Shown here piece by piece: positions 35,329 through 45,158 of a stretch of 64,000 bases of DNA (position 1 is its first letter; each line of letters starts with the position of its first letter). The notes under the pieces are model-generated. The model had not been told where the DNA came from, did not search any database, and saw only the letters and a program-made list of their open reading frames with translations. The position numbers and the translations under genes are program-made. Source of the DNA: Roseovarius arcticus (GTDB lineage: Bacteria > Pseudomonadota > Alphaproteobacteria > Rhodobacterales > Rhodobacteraceae); assembly GCF_006125015.1 (NCBI RefSeq), contig NZ_SZZN01000001.1, positions 930,001 to 994,000 of the forward strand, written 5' to 3'.

Positions 35329-36316
35329 CGCGCAGACGCGGGTCAAGCCATGGCAGCGCCAGATCAGACGCAAGATTTGCCAGCACAATCGCCGCCGCAA
35401 TCAGCACCGTGACAGTTTGCACCACCGGCAGATCGCCGGCCCTGAGCGCCGTAATCAGCAGTTGGCCGATGCCGTTCACGCCAAAAATACTCTCGGTTAT
35501 GATCGCACCTGCAAAGATCTGAGGCGCCCCAAGCGCGATAACAGGGACCACCGGGATAAGTGAGTTGCGCAGGGCGTGGACCATCAGAATTGTACGCTCG
35601 CGCAGTCCCTTGGCGCGGGCGGCGAGGATATATTCCTGCCCCAGCGTATCCAGCATCGCCGCGCGCATATAACGCGTGATCTGCGCCGTGGTTTGCAAGC
35701 TGAGCACGGTAATCGGCAGCGCCATCTGCCGCAGCTGCGCGGCAAAGCTATCCCACCCGGTGACGCGAAGCGTCGTGTCGTAGATCGTCGGCGCCCAGTC
35801 CAGCTGAATTGCGAAGACATAAATCAGCACCGCGGCGGTAAAGAACGGCGGCAGCGCATATCCCATTGCGGCCAGCCCGGTGCCAGCGCGGTCGATTGCC
35901 CCGCCCCGCCCCCCCGCCGACAGAATTCCAAGACCGATAGCGGCAATCACGCCGATGACATAGGCCGAGCCCATGACGATCACGGTTTGTGGCAGGCGCT
36001 GCGCGATTAGGGTCATAACCGGTCCGCGCGTTTGCCAACTAAGGATGCGGGGCGCCTCGCCATCGGTGAGGGCGCCCAGTGCGATCGCCGGCTCGACGAC
36101 CACCATCTGCCACAGCCACATGCCATACCGCACCGGCGCGGACTGCCCAAGGCCAAGCGCCTCGCGCATTTCCGCCCGCACATCTGCCGGAATGGTCGAG
36201 GGCAGCTGCGCCATCGGATCGCCCGGCGCGAACTCAAGCAGGGCAAAGATCACCGCTGAGATTACCAGCAGTGTCGGTATCGTCATGGCGAGGCGGCGAA
36301 GGGCGTGGGATCGCAT
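35321..36316 (-). CDS. Dipeptide/oligopeptide ABC transporter permease, DppB type
   Basis: 331 residues, about six membrane helices. N-terminal RLAMTIPTLLVISAVIFALLEFAPGDP is the DppB/OppB signature, and the EAA loop reads ILAARAKGLRERTILMVHALRNSLIP. The ATG at 36316 starts exactly at the conserved N-terminus; a Met 57 bases earlier would extend into low-complexity sequence. The periplasmic loop at ~60-100 is longer than in E. coli DppB (LWQMVVVEPAIALGALTDGEAP). Confidence 0.9.
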   Translation of the reverse strand: MRSHALRRLAMTIPTLLVISAVIFALLEFAPGDPMAQLPSTIPADVRAEMREALGLGQSAPVRYGMWLWQMVVVEPAIALGALTDGEAPRILSWQTRGPVMTLIAQRLPQTVIVMGSAYVIGVIAAIGLGILSAGGRGGAIDRAGTGLAAMGYALPPFFTAAVLIYVFAIQLDWAPTIYDTTLRVTGWDSFAAQLRQMALPITVLSLQTTAQITRYMRAAMLDTLGQEYILAARAKGLRERTILMVHALRNSLIPVVPVIALGAPQIFAGAIITESIFGVNGIGQLLITALRAGDLPVVQTVTVLIAAAIVLANLASDLALPWLDPRLRDA

Positions 36317-36425
36317 GAAAAGGGATGCCTTGGCTGATGAAGGGAGGCGCCGGGCGCCCGCTTGGGCCAGCATAGGCCGGCGGCTGGCTGACGCGCAATG
36401 TACGCCGCACCTGGGGTTAGCTCTG

Positions 36426-38174
36426 CTATCCCGGCAGGCGATACCAGTCAGCGATATTCCACAGCTCGCTATCCCAGGCGTTCAGCTGGACGCCGCCCAG
36501 CGAATTGGCGTGTGCGGATACGCGTCCGCGATCGACAAGCGGCACCGCGACGTATTGCTGCACAAGCATATCGTTCAGCGCGCGCGACAGTTTGGCGCGC
36601 TCTGCCATGCCCGCAGTGCTGGACAGCTCGCTCAGCAGTGCGTCGTATTCGGGATCGCACCAGTGGCCGACATTGCGCCCCTGCCAGCCGTTTTGCTCAT
36701 TGGGCGCCGCGTCGCAGGCCCATCCGGCTAGGTATGCCTCGGGATCGGGGCCATCCGTTGCGCTTGCGTACATCTCGATATCGGCGCCGAACTTCTCCAA
36801 CGTGTCGGGGCTGCCGGGATCGCCGCTAAAGAAAACCGAGGCGTCTATAGTTCGCAATTCCGCATAAGCGCCGATCTGGCGCCACCATTCCTTGGCCAGC
36901 GTCTGAAAGTCCTGCCGCACCGCGTTGGCCGAGGTCTGAAAAACGAACCGTAGCTCTGTGCCGCCGCGCTCGCGTACACCGTCGCCGTCGGCGTCGATCC
37001 AGCCAGCCTGCGCCAACACGTCGCGCGCGCCGTCCAGATCCTGCGCCGCGCAACCATCGTTGGCCGCCGAGGCATAGGCAGGCGGTGCAGGCACCATGTT
37101 GCAGGTGACGCGCCCCGCCGCGCCGTAGCCAATATCGATCATCGTCTGGCGGTCCAGCGCCATCGCCAGCGCCCGGCGCACTGCTATATCCGACAGCGCC
37201 GTGTTTGGCTGCAGCGGCGCGTCCTCTGGCGATGGTCCATCTGGGCCTTGTAGGTTAAATGCCATCCTTTCGACCAGCGTCGAGAAGGCCGAGACGACCT
37301 GACCCTTGCCGCGCGCGGCCATTGCGGCCAGTACCTCCGGCCCCAGTTGCAGGTTCCATGCGTAGTCAAATTCGCCCGTCTCCAGCACCGCGCGTCCAGC
37401 AGACATCGCATCACCGCCGCCTTTCAGCAGCACATGGCCGAACGCAGGATGCCCCGGCACGCGGTAGGCCGGATTTGCCTCAAATAGGGCGGTGTCGCCG
37501 GGCCTGAATTCGGCCACTTTAAATGGTCCCGTACCAATTGGTGCGAAGTTGGCCTCTGTGCACCCGGGCGCGCGCGGCCCCAGACAATATGCGAATTGCG
37601 CTGCCTGCAAAAGAGGTGTCTGCGGGCCGACGAATGGCCCATAGGGAAACGGCCTCGGCTCTTCGAAATGCAATACAGCGGTCAGATCATCGGGCGTCTC
37701 GACGCGCGCCACGTCGCGAAATTTGTCCGCCTGTGCGCAGCCTGCGCCGGGCGCTACGCAGTAGCGATGGGTAAATGCAATATCAGCCGAGGTGACGGGG
37801 CTGCCATCGGACCATTTTAGACCCGGAATCAGCTGCCAGCGGATACTGCGCAGATCAGCCGCGACGCCGCCATTGGCCAGTGTCGGTATCTCGCGCACCA
37901 GCCACGGGATCATCTCGCCGTCCGGCGAAAGACGCGCCAGCGGCTCCAGCACCAAAGAGGCCGCCTCGATATCCTTGACGCCTCCCGACAGGTACGGGTT
38001 CAGCGTCGAGGGCGCCTGCCAGTAGAGGATACGCAGAACGCCATCAGTTCCGCGCTCGTCCGAGACGTGCGCGGCATTTGCAATGCCCAAAATGAGGCAG
38101 GTCATCAACGGGGCGAGGGCCAAAGACGCGGCACCGGATTGTTTCGTGATGAAATTATCCCCCAGAAAATGCAC
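36426..38174 (-). CDS. Peptide-type ABC transporter substrate-binding protein
   Basis: 582 residues of the DppA/OppA family. Signal sequence within the first ~35 residues (LALAPLMTCLILGIANAAHV). Mature motifs: LRILYWQAPSTLNPYLSGG, LVLEPLARLSPDGEMIPWLV, IRWQLIPGLKWSDGSPVTSADI, FNLQGPDGP and, near the C-terminus, LSRALNDMLVQQYVAVPLVDRG. It is the first gene of a minus-strand unit with the DppB- and DppC-type permeases. The opposite-strand double ATPase supplies the energy module. The ligand is unknown: members bind peptides, nickel, opines or sugars. Confidence 0.9.
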   Translation of the reverse strand: MHFLGDNFITKQSGAASLALAPLMTCLILGIANAAHVSDERGTDGVLRILYWQAPSTLNPYLSGGVKDIEAASLVLEPLARLSPDGEMIPWLVREIPTLANGGVAADLRSIRWQLIPGLKWSDGSPVTSADIAFTHRYCVAPGAGCAQADKFRDVARVETPDDLTAVLHFEEPRPFPYGPFVGPQTPLLQAAQFAYCLGPRAPGCTEANFAPIGTGPFKVAEFRPGDTALFEANPAYRVPGHPAFGHVLLKGGGDAMSAGRAVLETGEFDYAWNLQLGPEVLAAMAARGKGQVVSAFSTLVERMAFNLQGPDGPSPEDAPLQPNTALSDIAVRRALAMALDRQTMIDIGYGAAGRVTCNMVPAPPAYASAANDGCAAQDLDGARDVLAQAGWIDADGDGVRERGGTELRFVFQTSANAVRQDFQTLAKEWWRQIGAYAELRTIDASVFFSGDPGSPDTLEKFGADIEMYASATDGPDPEAYLAGWACDAAPNEQNGWQGRNVGHWCDPEYDALLSELSSTAGMAERAKLSRALNDMLVQQYVAVPLVDRGRVSAHANSLGGVQLNAWDSELWNIADWYRLPG

Positions 38175-38379
38175 CAGACCATATGCGCAAATTGGCGCCC
38201 CTGCGCAAGCGTAGGGCCCCAGACGCTATAAAACTAGCGATTTCAGCGTGCAAGTGCTGGTGGAACTTGCGGCGCCTGTCGGATTGATGCGACAATTTGC
38301 AGGTGTATGCGGGGCTGGGCGGGGCCGCGCCCTAAATCTGCGCGATTGTAACCTGTCATCGCCTCCAAGGAATGCCGCG

Positions 38380-39957
38380 ATTACGAATCTTCTGGATATC
38401 CAAGACATGTCGCTGCGCCATTCGGGTGCGGTGCATTTTGCGGCGTCTGGCGTGTCGCTGCGTGTTGCGCCGGGCGAGGTGCTGAGCCTTATCGGACCGT
38501 CGGGAGCGGGCAAATCATCGCTTGCCGCTGCGCTGCTGGGGCTGCTGCCGGGCGCCGAAGTCACGGGCCGTGCGATGTGGTCAGGGCAGGGCGGTGCAAC
38601 ATGCGATCTTGCGGCGCTGCGGCCCGCCGCGCTGCGCCATCTGCGCGGGCGCGAGATTGCGATGATCTTTCAAGACCCGGCATCGACGCTGAACCCGGTG
38701 TTAACCGTCGAGCGGCAGGTCGGCGAGGCGATGCGCTCACATCTGGGGCTGGGTGCGGCCGCCGCGCGGGCGCGCAGTATTCAGCTACTGTCTCGCGCCG
38801 GTATGCCTGACCCCGAGGGGTGCCTTGCCGCCTATCCCCACCAACTGTCGGGCGGGATGCGCCAGCGCGTTGCGATCGCGGCGGCGCTCTCTTGCGGCCC
38901 TCGCCTGCTGATCGCGGACGAGCCGACGACGGCGCTGGACGCGCACCTGCGTGCAGGCATTCTGGATCTGCTGGATAGCTACCGGAGCGAGACAGGGATG
39001 GCCCTGCTGCTGATCACGCATGATATGCGTTCGGTGCAGCGCATGGGCGGGCGCGTCGCCGTGATGGAGGCCGGCCGCATCGTCGAGGAGGGGGCAGCGC
39101 GCGAGGTACTTGCCGCGCCGCGACACGCCTGCACGCGCGCGTTGGTCGACGCGGCGCGGCTGCCAGCACCGCCAACAATGGCAGCCCCCGCTAAGCCGCT
39201 GCTGCGGCTGGAGGGGGCAACTGTGCGCTACGGGAGCACCGCGCCGGCGGTGAATTTGGCCGATCTGGCGCTTGCACCCGGCGAAACACTGGCGCTGGTC
39301 GGCGCGTCGGGCAGTGGCAAGTCGTCGCTGGCCCGTGCCGCGCTGGGGCTGGAGCGTTTGGCAAGCGGCGCGGTCTGCTGGCGCACCCGCGATATCGCGC
39401 AGATGTCGCGCCGCGAGGTGCATGGCGCCCGCACGAGTATCCAGATGGTATTTCAAGACCCCGCGACCGCGTTAGAGCCGCGCCGCCAGCTAGGGCGGCA
39501 GGTAGCCGATCCCTTGCGCAATTACGGACGGGCGGTGAACACAGCACAGATCGAGGCGCTGTTCGCGCAGGTGGGCCTCGCGCCAGAGCTGATGCAGCGA
39601 TTCCCGCACGAGGTGTCGGGCGGTCAGCGACAGCGCGCCGCGATCGCCCGCGCGCTGGTGCTGAACCCCGATATTGTGGTTGTGGACGAAGGGCTGTCGT
39701 CGCTCGATACCGTGCAGGCGGCCTCCCTTTTGCGTCTTTTGCGGGCAGAGCAGGCCCGCCGCGGCCTTGCTATGCTGTTCGTGACACATGATCTGCGCGC
39801 GGCGCGCAGCATCGCGCACCGAATCGCGGTGATGGATGAGGGGCGTATCATTGAGGTTGGCGCGGCGGCGCAGATCCTGTCGGCTCCGGTCCATCCACGC
39901 ACACGCGCCCTGATCGCGGCCAGCGAACTGGACCGCGACCCGAGGCCGCCGCAATAG
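38380..39957 (+). CDS. Fused double ATPase for dipeptide-type ABC transporter (DppD-DppF in one chain)
   Basis: 525 residues containing two complete ABC ATPase domains. First: Walker [25 protein letters not shown], signature [15 protein letters not shown], Walker [13 protein letters not shown]. Second: Walker [24 protein letters not shown], signature [15 protein letters not shown], Walker [13 protein letters not shown], where the usual Pro after DE is Gly. The start is uncertain: an ATT at 38380 has AAGGA eight bases upstream and yields the expected N-terminus ([13 protein letters not shown]); ATG 38407 would trim nine residues, and ATG 38287 adds an unsupported leader. Divergent from the binding-protein gene it must serve. 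Confidence 0.88.
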   Translation: MTNLLDIQDMSLRHSGAVHFAASGVSLRVAPGEVLSLIGPSGAGKSSLAAALLGLLPGAEVTGRAMWSGQGGATCDLAALRPAALRHLRGREIAMIFQDPASTLNPVLTVERQVGEAMRSHLGLGAAAARARSIQLLSRAGMPDPEGCLAAYPHQLSGGMRQRVAIAAALSCGPRLLIADEPTTALDAHLRAGILDLLDSYRSETGMALLLITHDMRSVQRMGGRVAVMEAGRIVEEGAAREVLAAPRHACTRALVDAARLPAPPTMAAPAKPLLRLEGATVRYGSTAPAVNLADLALAPGETLALVGASGSGKSSLARAALGLERLASGAVCWRTRDIAQMSRREVHGARTSIQMVFQDPATALEPRRQLGRQVADPLRNYGRAVNTAQIEALFAQVGLAPELMQRFPHEVSGGQRQRAAIARALVLNPDIVVVDEGLSSLDTVQAASLLRLLRAEQARRGLAMLFVTHDLRAARSIAHRIAVMDEGRIIEVGAAAQILSAPVHPRTRALIAASELDRDPRPPQ

Positions 39958-40017
39958 CACCCTTTACGCCGGGCGCGGCGAGGTTCATCCTCGCTCCGAG
40001 CGCCAAAGGAGATGATC

Positions 40018-41178
40018 ATGCCCATCAAGAACCGTTTTGCCGACACACACGCCGACATCACTGCATGGCGCCGCGATATCCACGCCCATCCTGAGTTGAT
40101 GTTCGACACCCACCGCACCAGTGCTCTGGTGGCAGATAAGCTGCGCGAATTTGGCTGCGACGAGGTTGTGACAGGCATCGGGCGCACTGGCGTTGTCGGC
40201 GTTATAAAGGGCCGCGCATCCGCCTCGGGCAAGGTCGTGGGCCTGCGCGCCGACATGGACGCACTGCCGATCCTTGAGGCGACGGGCGCGGACTATGCCA
40301 GCACCGTGCCGGGCGCAATGCACGCCTGCGGGCACGACGGACATACAGCCATGCTACTGGGCGCGGCGCAATATCTGGCCGAAACGCGCAATTTCGACGG
40401 CACCGCCATCGTCATATTCCAGCCCGCCGAAGAGGGCGGCGGGGGCGCTGCCGTCATGTGCGAAGAGGGCCTGATGGACCGTTTCGGCATTCAGGAAGTG
40501 TATGGGATGCATAATTGGCCGGGCGTGCCAGCGGGCAGCTTTGCCATTCGGCCGGGCGCATTTTTCGCCTCGACTGACGAGTTTGAAATGATCGTAACCG
40601 GCCGGGGCGGCCACGCGGCCAAACCGCATGAGGGCGTCGATCCCATCGTGACGTCCGCGCAATTGATTACCATGTTGCAGACCATATCCAGCCGCAATGC
40701 TGATCCGACCGAGCAGTTGGTCGTCTCGGTCACATCCATCGAATCGTCGACCACCGCGTTCAACGTGATCCCAGGATCTGTGCATCTGAAAGGCACGGTG
40801 CGAACGCTGAACAATGCCATGCGCGATCTGGCCGAGGCGCGGCTGCGCGGCATTTGCGAGCATCTGGGCGCGGCCATGGGCGGCAACGTGGAACTGCGTT
40901 ACCAGCGCAACTATCCGGTGATGGTTAACCACCCCGAACAGACCGATTTTGCCGCCGAGGTCGCGCGCGGGGTCTCGGGCGATTGCGCCCATGCGCCGCT
41001 GGTCATGGGCGGCGAGGATTTCGCCTATATGCTGGAGGAGCGGCCGGGCGCCTACATCCTGGTCGGCAATGGCGATACGGCCGCGGTTCACAATGCCGAG
41101 TACGACTTCGACGACGCGATCATCCCCGCTGGGTGCAGTTGGTGGGCTGAGATCGTAGAGCGGCGGATGCCTGTTTAG
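40018..41178 (+). CDS. M20-family amidohydrolase (hippurate hydrolase / N-acyl-amino-acid deacylase type)
   Basis: 386 residues of the M20D group, which removes acyl groups from N-acylated amino acids or small amides with two metals. Seen: WRRDIHAHPELMFDTHRTS, GLRADMDALPI, HACGHDGHTAMLLGAA (metal His/Asp), FQPAEEGGGGA (catalytic Glu pair), EVYGMHNWPG and the late MGGEDFAYML. The lid domain is present (~185-300). The ATG at 40018 is well spaced from AAAGGAG; the ATG at 40012 overlaps that site. It follows the transporter ATPase by 60 bases, so the imported compounds may be acylated amino acids or peptides. It converges on the glycosyltransferase gene with a four-base overlap. Confidence 0.9.
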   Translation: MPIKNRFADTHADITAWRRDIHAHPELMFDTHRTSALVADKLREFGCDEVVTGIGRTGVVGVIKGRASASGKVVGLRADMDALPILEATGADYASTVPGAMHACGHDGHTAMLLGAAQYLAETRNFDGTAIVIFQPAEEGGGGAAVMCEEGLMDRFGIQEVYGMHNWPGVPAGSFAIRPGAFFASTDEFEMIVTGRGGHAAKPHEGVDPIVTSAQLITMLQTISSRNADPTEQLVVSVTSIESSTTAFNVIPGSVHLKGTVRTLNNAMRDLAEARLRGICEHLGAAMGGNVELRYQRNYPVMVNHPEQTDFAAEVARGVSGDCAHAPLVMGGEDFAYMLEERPGAYILVGNGDTAAVHNAEYDFDDAIIPAGCSWWAEIVERRMPV

Positions 41179-42212
41179 GCCCCGCGCCAGAGGGCCTCAT
41201 AGACCGCGCCGATGCCGTCTGCTTCTGCCTCGACGCTGAACTTGGACTGCGCGATCTGCCGCGCGGCATCCGACATCGCGGCGTGGCGCGCGGGATCACC
41301 TAGTAATGTTGTCAGCGCCTCTGCCGCGTCATCTGCATTCGCGACGATCTGGCCCGCCGCTCCGTTACCTGTGAAATCGCGGTAGTATCCGGCGTCCGTC
41401 GCAACGAAGGGCACACCGCTGGCCATCCCCTCGAGCGGGGCCATGCCATAACCCTCATAGCGCGGTAGTTGCACTACGGCAGACAGGCCGCGCAGGAGGG
41501 CAGGCAGCGCGTCGGGCGCGATTTCGCCGGGAAACAGAATGCGCTCTTGCAGGTGCACGGCTGCGATACGGTCCTTTAGTCCTTGCAGAAATGCAAGATC
41601 ACTACGCCCCGCGCGCCCCAAGACCAATGCCGTTGTACCGGGCTGGCCCGGCAGTAGTTTCAGCATCGCATCAACGAAGCGATCAGTTCCTTTTTCGGGC
41701 CGAATGCGCCCTATTGTGGCAATGCCGCGCTGGCCGGGGTAGCCCGCCTGCGCCCACGCGGCAGCGCGGTCCTCTGCCGGGTGAAAGGTCGCGCAATCAA
41801 CGCCGTGGGGGACCACGGCGCGCACATGCGGCACAAAATCTGCGGCGCGCGCCGTCGTCGCAATCACGGCGTCCATCCGCGAGATCAGCCAACGGGGCAG
41901 CGCTGAATGACGCCTTTGCGCAGCGGAGGTAAAGACAATGCGGATCGGTAGGCGCAGAACATCACGCGCCCAGAGCGCGCTGCGCATCTCGCTATTGCGC
42001 CTAACATGCCAGATGACGAAGGGCCGACCAGGCGGCACGTCGCGCGAGAGCCGACGCGCCTCGGCTACCGTAACAGGCGCGGGGCAACCGGGCAGGGCGC
42101 GGCCTGCAAGTGCCAGATCATATCGCGCCGTTTGGGCGCGCAGCACGCCTGCCGCCGTGGCGGACACGCCAGTAAAGTTTGCGTTGAAATTGGTGACGAT
42201 CAGCTCGGTCAA
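41175..42212 (-). CDS. Glycosyltransferase family 4 protein
   Basis: 345 residues of the GT-B fold. N-terminal domain starts LIVTNFNANFTGVSATAA; the nucleotide-sugar half has VPHGVDCATFHP, the strand GIATIGRIRPEKGTDRFVDAM, and the GT4 E-x7-E-type segment RYEGYGMAPLEGMASGVPFVATD. The TTG at 42212 has GGGGAG eight bases upstream and starts at the conserved N-terminus; an upstream in-frame ATG (42230) would place that ribosome site inside the coding region. It follows waaA by 32 bases on the same strand, so a lipopolysaccharide core transfer is likely. Confidence 0.87.
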   Translation of the reverse strand: MTELIVTNFNANFTGVSATAAGVLRAQTARYDLALAGRALPGCPAPVTVAEARRLSRDVPPGRPFVIWHVRRNSEMRSALWARDVLRLPIRIVFTSAAQRRHSALPRWLISRMDAVIATTARAADFVPHVRAVVPHGVDCATFHPAEDRAAAWAQAGYPGQRGIATIGRIRPEKGTDRFVDAMLKLLPGQPGTTALVLGRAGRSDLAFLQGLKDRIAAVHLQERILFPGEIAPDALPALLRGLSAVVQLPRYEGYGMAPLEGMASGVPFVATDAGYYRDFTGNGAAGQIVANADDAAEALTTLLGDPARHAAMSDAARQIAQSKFSVEAEADGIGAVYEALWRGA

Positions 42213-42244
42213 GTCGCATGCTCCCCGCATCGCTCTGGCCCGTC

Positions 42245-43537
42245 CTAACCCAGCCTGAGCGCGGCGCAAAGGGTGGATGCGAGATCCTCAAGCTGGTCGT
42301 CCTGCGCTGCGGCGAACTGGCTGGCGCGGCTCTGCATGATCGCCAGCATATCGGGCGCAGCGTTCAATTCCAGCAGCGCGTCGGCCAGCGCCGCAGCATC
42401 CTCGACCTGCCGGGCGGCCCCGGACGCATCTATCTGGGCGTAGGCTGCGGCGAAATTGGCGTAGAGCGGGCCGTGCAGAACCGCCGCGCCGCCATGGGCC
42501 ACCTCGTAGGGGTTGTGCCCGCCCACGGGCACGAACGAGCCGCCGACGCAGACGATAGGAGCGAGGGCGTACCACAGCCCCATCTCGCCCAACGTATCGG
42601 CCAGATAAACCTGCGTAGATGGGTCAACCTCGCCTCCGGTCGAGCGACGCGCGTGGCGCAAATTGGCCTTGTCCAGCATCGCGGCGATGCCTTCTGCCCG
42701 CTCTGGGTGGCGCGGAATGAGTATTAGTAGCGCCTCAGGCTGCGCCTCCAGCAGCGAAACGTGGGCCGTTATCGCCACATCTTCTTCGCCCGGATGGGTC
42801 GAGGCCATTGCCCAGACCGGCCGCCCGCCAATCTGGGCGTTTAACTGTGCCACCGCCGCGGCATCATAGGGCACCGGCCCAGCCATCGCCTTGAGGTTCG
42901 CCCCCTCAGCCGCACAATCGCACCCCAAGCGGCGTAGGTGATCCGCTGTGCGTGCGTCCTGACAATGTACCATGGCGAAGTGGCCTAGCAGATGGCGCGC
43001 GGTGCCGCCGATCCGCGCCCAACCGCGCGCCGAGCGGTCGGAGATGCGCGCATTGAGCAGCGCCAGAGGGATGCCCCGCCGGGCGGCAACGCGCAGTATA
43101 TTCGGCCACAACTCGCTTTCGACAAAGACGCCTGCGCTTGGCTGCCAATGATCTAGAAACCGGGTCACGGCGGCAGGCGCGTCAAGTGGGGCAAACTGGT
43201 GCAGGCAGCGCGGCGGCATCCGCTGCGCAAGGATGCTGGCCGAGGTCGCGGTGCCGCTGGTGATCAGGAAATTCAGCGCCGGATGTGTCTCTCCCAGATG
43301 CGCGATCAGGCGCAGGATCGACAGGCTCTCACCTACACTGGCGGCGTGAAACCATAGTAGATCGCCAGCAGGGCGAGGCATCGACGCATGGCCCATACGC
43401 TCGGCTATGCGCGCCTTGCTGGTGCCGTGCGCGGTCAGCTTGCGCTGCACGCGCCGCATCGCCAGCGGTGCAATTGCGCGGGATGCGAGCGCATAGACGC
43501 GCAGCAATAGCGTCGGCGGGCCGAGGCTGGCGGGCAT
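42245..43537 (-). CDS. waaA: 3-deoxy-D-manno-octulosonic acid (Kdo) transferase
   Basis: Adds Kdo to lipid A precursor at the inner membrane. 430 residues: short N-terminal hydrophobic anchor (PPTLLLRVYALASRAIAPLA), the conserved LLWFHAASVGESLSILRLI with the general-base Glu, ESELWPNILRVA, NARISDRSARGW, and the C-terminal half IVCVGGSFVPVGGHNPYEVA. Start at ATG 43537. It lies just after moaA on the same strand and before a GT4 glycosyltransferase, consistent with lipopolysaccharide inner-core assembly. Confidence 0.94.
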   Translation of the reverse strand: MPASLGPPTLLLRVYALASRAIAPLAMRRVQRKLTAHGTSKARIAERMGHASMPRPAGDLLWFHAASVGESLSILRLIAHLGETHPALNFLITSGTATSASILAQRMPPRCLHQFAPLDAPAAVTRFLDHWQPSAGVFVESELWPNILRVAARRGIPLALLNARISDRSARGWARIGGTARHLLGHFAMVHCQDARTADHLRRLGCDCAAEGANLKAMAGPVPYDAAAVAQLNAQIGGRPVWAMASTHPGEEDVAITAHVSLLEAQPEALLILIPRHPERAEGIAAMLDKANLRHARRSTGGEVDPSTQVYLADTLGEMGLWYALAPIVCVGGSFVPVGGHNPYEVAHGGAAVLHGPLYANFAAAYAQIDASGAARQVEDAAALADALLELNAAPDMLAIMQSRASQFAAAQDDQLEDLASTLCAALRLG

Positions 43538-43540
43538 CCC

Positions 43541-44548
43541 TTAGCCGCCCGTGTGGCTCATATGGCGGGGCATCTTGCCGTCGACGCCCTGCCGGGAATA
43601 GTCGAAATCGTGGCCCTTAGGCTTGCGGGCAATCGCGGCGCGGATGGCGTCCTGCAAGGGTGCGATATCGCCGGGATTATTCCGCAAGGGGGGGCGCAGA
43701 TCGGCCATATCCTCTTGGCCGAGGCACATGTACAGCTCGCCAGTGCAGGTCAGGCGCACCCGATTGCAGCTTTCGCAGAAATTATGCGTCAGCGGAGTGA
43801 TGAAGCCGATCTTTTGTCCAGTCTCCTCCAGCCGGACATAGCGTGCGGGGCCGCCGGTACGCTCGGGCAGGTCGGTGACGGTATAGCGCTCGGACAGCCG
43901 GGCGCGCAGATCCTTGAGCGGCCAATACTGGCTTAGCCGATCCTCGTTGCCGATGTCGCCCATTGGCATCACCTCGATCCACGTCAGATCCATGTCGCGG
44001 CTGGCGCACCATTCCGTAAGGCTGAACAGCTCGCTCTCGTTAAAGCCCTTTAGCGCAACTGCGTTAATCTTGACCCGCAGCCCGGCACTCTGCGCCGCGT
44101 CAATGCCCCGCAGCACTTGGGGCAGACGGCCCCAGCGGGTGATGTCGGCAAACTTCTGTTCGTCGGCAGTATCCAGCGACACGTTCACGCGGCGCACACC
44201 TGCAGCATAAAGGCCCTCCGCAAACCGCTCCAGCTGTGATCCGTTGGTGGTCAGGGTCAGTTCGGCCAGTGCGCCGCTCTCCAGATGCCGGCTCATGCTG
44301 TTAAAAAACGTCATGATTTCGCGCCGCACTAACGGCTCGCCGCCAGTGATACGCAGCTTGCGAACGCCCATTCCGACGAAGGCGCTGCACATACGGTCCA
44401 ACTCCTCCAGCGTCAGAAGTTCCTTTTTCGGCAGGAATGTCATGTTCTCGGACATGCAGTAAACACAGCGAAAATCGCAGCGATCTGTCACCGACACACG
44501 CAGGTAGTCGATGGCGCGCTGAAAGGGATCTATCAAGGGCGTATTCAT
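43541..44548 (-). CDS. moaA: GTP 3',8-cyclase, molybdenum cofactor step 1
   Basis: Radical SAM enzyme that rearranges GTP to 3',8-cyclo-GTP for molybdopterin. 335 residues. N-terminal SAM cluster in [18 protein letters not shown] (C-x3-C-x2-C), the [10 protein letters not shown] motif, and a C-terminal second cluster [20 protein letters not shown]. The last residues, PRHMSHTGG, keep the C-terminal Gly-Gly needed for activity. The frame stays open far upstream, but the family N-terminus begins at MNTPLIDPF (44548). It is followed after three bases by waaA, an unrelated function, so the pairing is probably only transcriptional. Confidence 0.95.
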   Translation of the reverse strand: MNTPLIDPFQRAIDYLRVSVTDRCDFRCVYCMSENMTFLPKKELLTLEELDRMCSAFVGMGVRKLRITGGEPLVRREIMTFFNSMSRHLESGALAELTLTTNGSQLERFAEGLYAAGVRRVNVSLDTADEQKFADITRWGRLPQVLRGIDAAQSAGLRVKINAVALKGFNESELFSLTEWCASRDMDLTWIEVMPMGDIGNEDRLSQYWPLKDLRARLSERYTVTDLPERTGGPARYVRLEETGQKIGFITPLTHNFCESCNRVRLTCTGELYMCLGQEDMADLRPPLRNNPGDIAPLQDAIRAAIARKPKGHDFDYSRQGVDGKMPRHMSHTGG

Positions 44549-44678
44549 ACCCCAAAAGGTAAGCGTCGCGGCGGGGCGGGGCAATAGGCGATGTGCCGAA
44601 GGCGGGGCATTGCCAGTACGTTGCACGCAGGGGCCGATGGGGATTGAACGGGCTGGCGGCGCACAATAGGCTGGCGAT

Positions 44679-45155
44679 ATGAAAAATTTGATCCTCATCT
44701 CAGCGGCGACTGTAGTTGCGGGCTGCGCAGCGGCGCCGGACTGGCTGTCCCCCGGCCGCACGCCGACGCCCGAAGCAGAACCGGCTACAATAACTGCACC
44801 CTCAACCGCGCCAAAGGTGCCGCCGAATGCGCGCACAGTTGAGCAGTTTGATACCACGAGTGCGGCGGACAAGGCGGCGGCCGCGCAGCCCGCCGCTGGC
44901 GGCACGGCACTGGGCACGACCATTGCCAGCCTTGGCGCGCCGGGTGAGCCGGGTTTCTGGCTCAAGACGCCATTGGTGAAGAAACCGGGGCCGGGCCGCG
45001 TCGTTTATCCCGCCAACGGTAAGTCGGTAAAGGTCGATTTGATCCCGTTAGGGGGCGATGCGGGTGCAGGCAGCCGGATGTCTCTGGCTGCCTTGCGCGT
45101 GATAGAGGCGCCGCTGACGGGCCTGCCCGAAGTGCAGGTGTTCTCGCTGAAATAG
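44679..45155 (+). CDS. Uncharacterised lipoprotein
   Basis: 158 residues. Lipoprotein signal [22 protein letters not shown] with lipobox VAGC. A Pro/Thr/Ala-rich linker (residues ~28-75) leads to a small C-terminal domain starting [35 protein letters not shown]. The layout suggests an envelope-attached domain on a flexible tether. No enzyme motif. It is divergent from moaA and converges on glmS with three bases between stops. Similar roseobacter proteins sometimes carry enzyme names that this sequence does not support. Confidence 0.78.
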   Translation: MKNLILISAATVVAGCAAAPDWLSPGRTPTPEAEPATITAPSTAPKVPPNARTVEQFDTTSAADKAAAAQPAAGGTALGTTIASLGAPGEPGFWLKTPLVKKPGPGRVVYPANGKSVKVDLIPLGGDAGAGSRMSLAALRVIEAPLTGLPEVQVFSLK

Positions 45156-45158
45156 TGG

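Noticed and set aside
38287..38289. ATG start giving a longer double ATPase
   Set aside because: The added ~30 residues are unlike any ABC ATPase N-terminus and have no ribosome site.
42228..42230. ATG start for the GT4 glycosyltransferase
   Set aside because: The GGGGAG ribosome site would lie inside the coding sequence; the TTG at 42212 is better placed and matches the family N-terminus.
44679..45155. Naming the lipoprotein near glmS as a sugar-acid dehydratase
   Set aside because: Similar proteins carry such names in some annotations, but a 158-residue lipoprotein with a Pro/Thr linker has no dehydratase motif.
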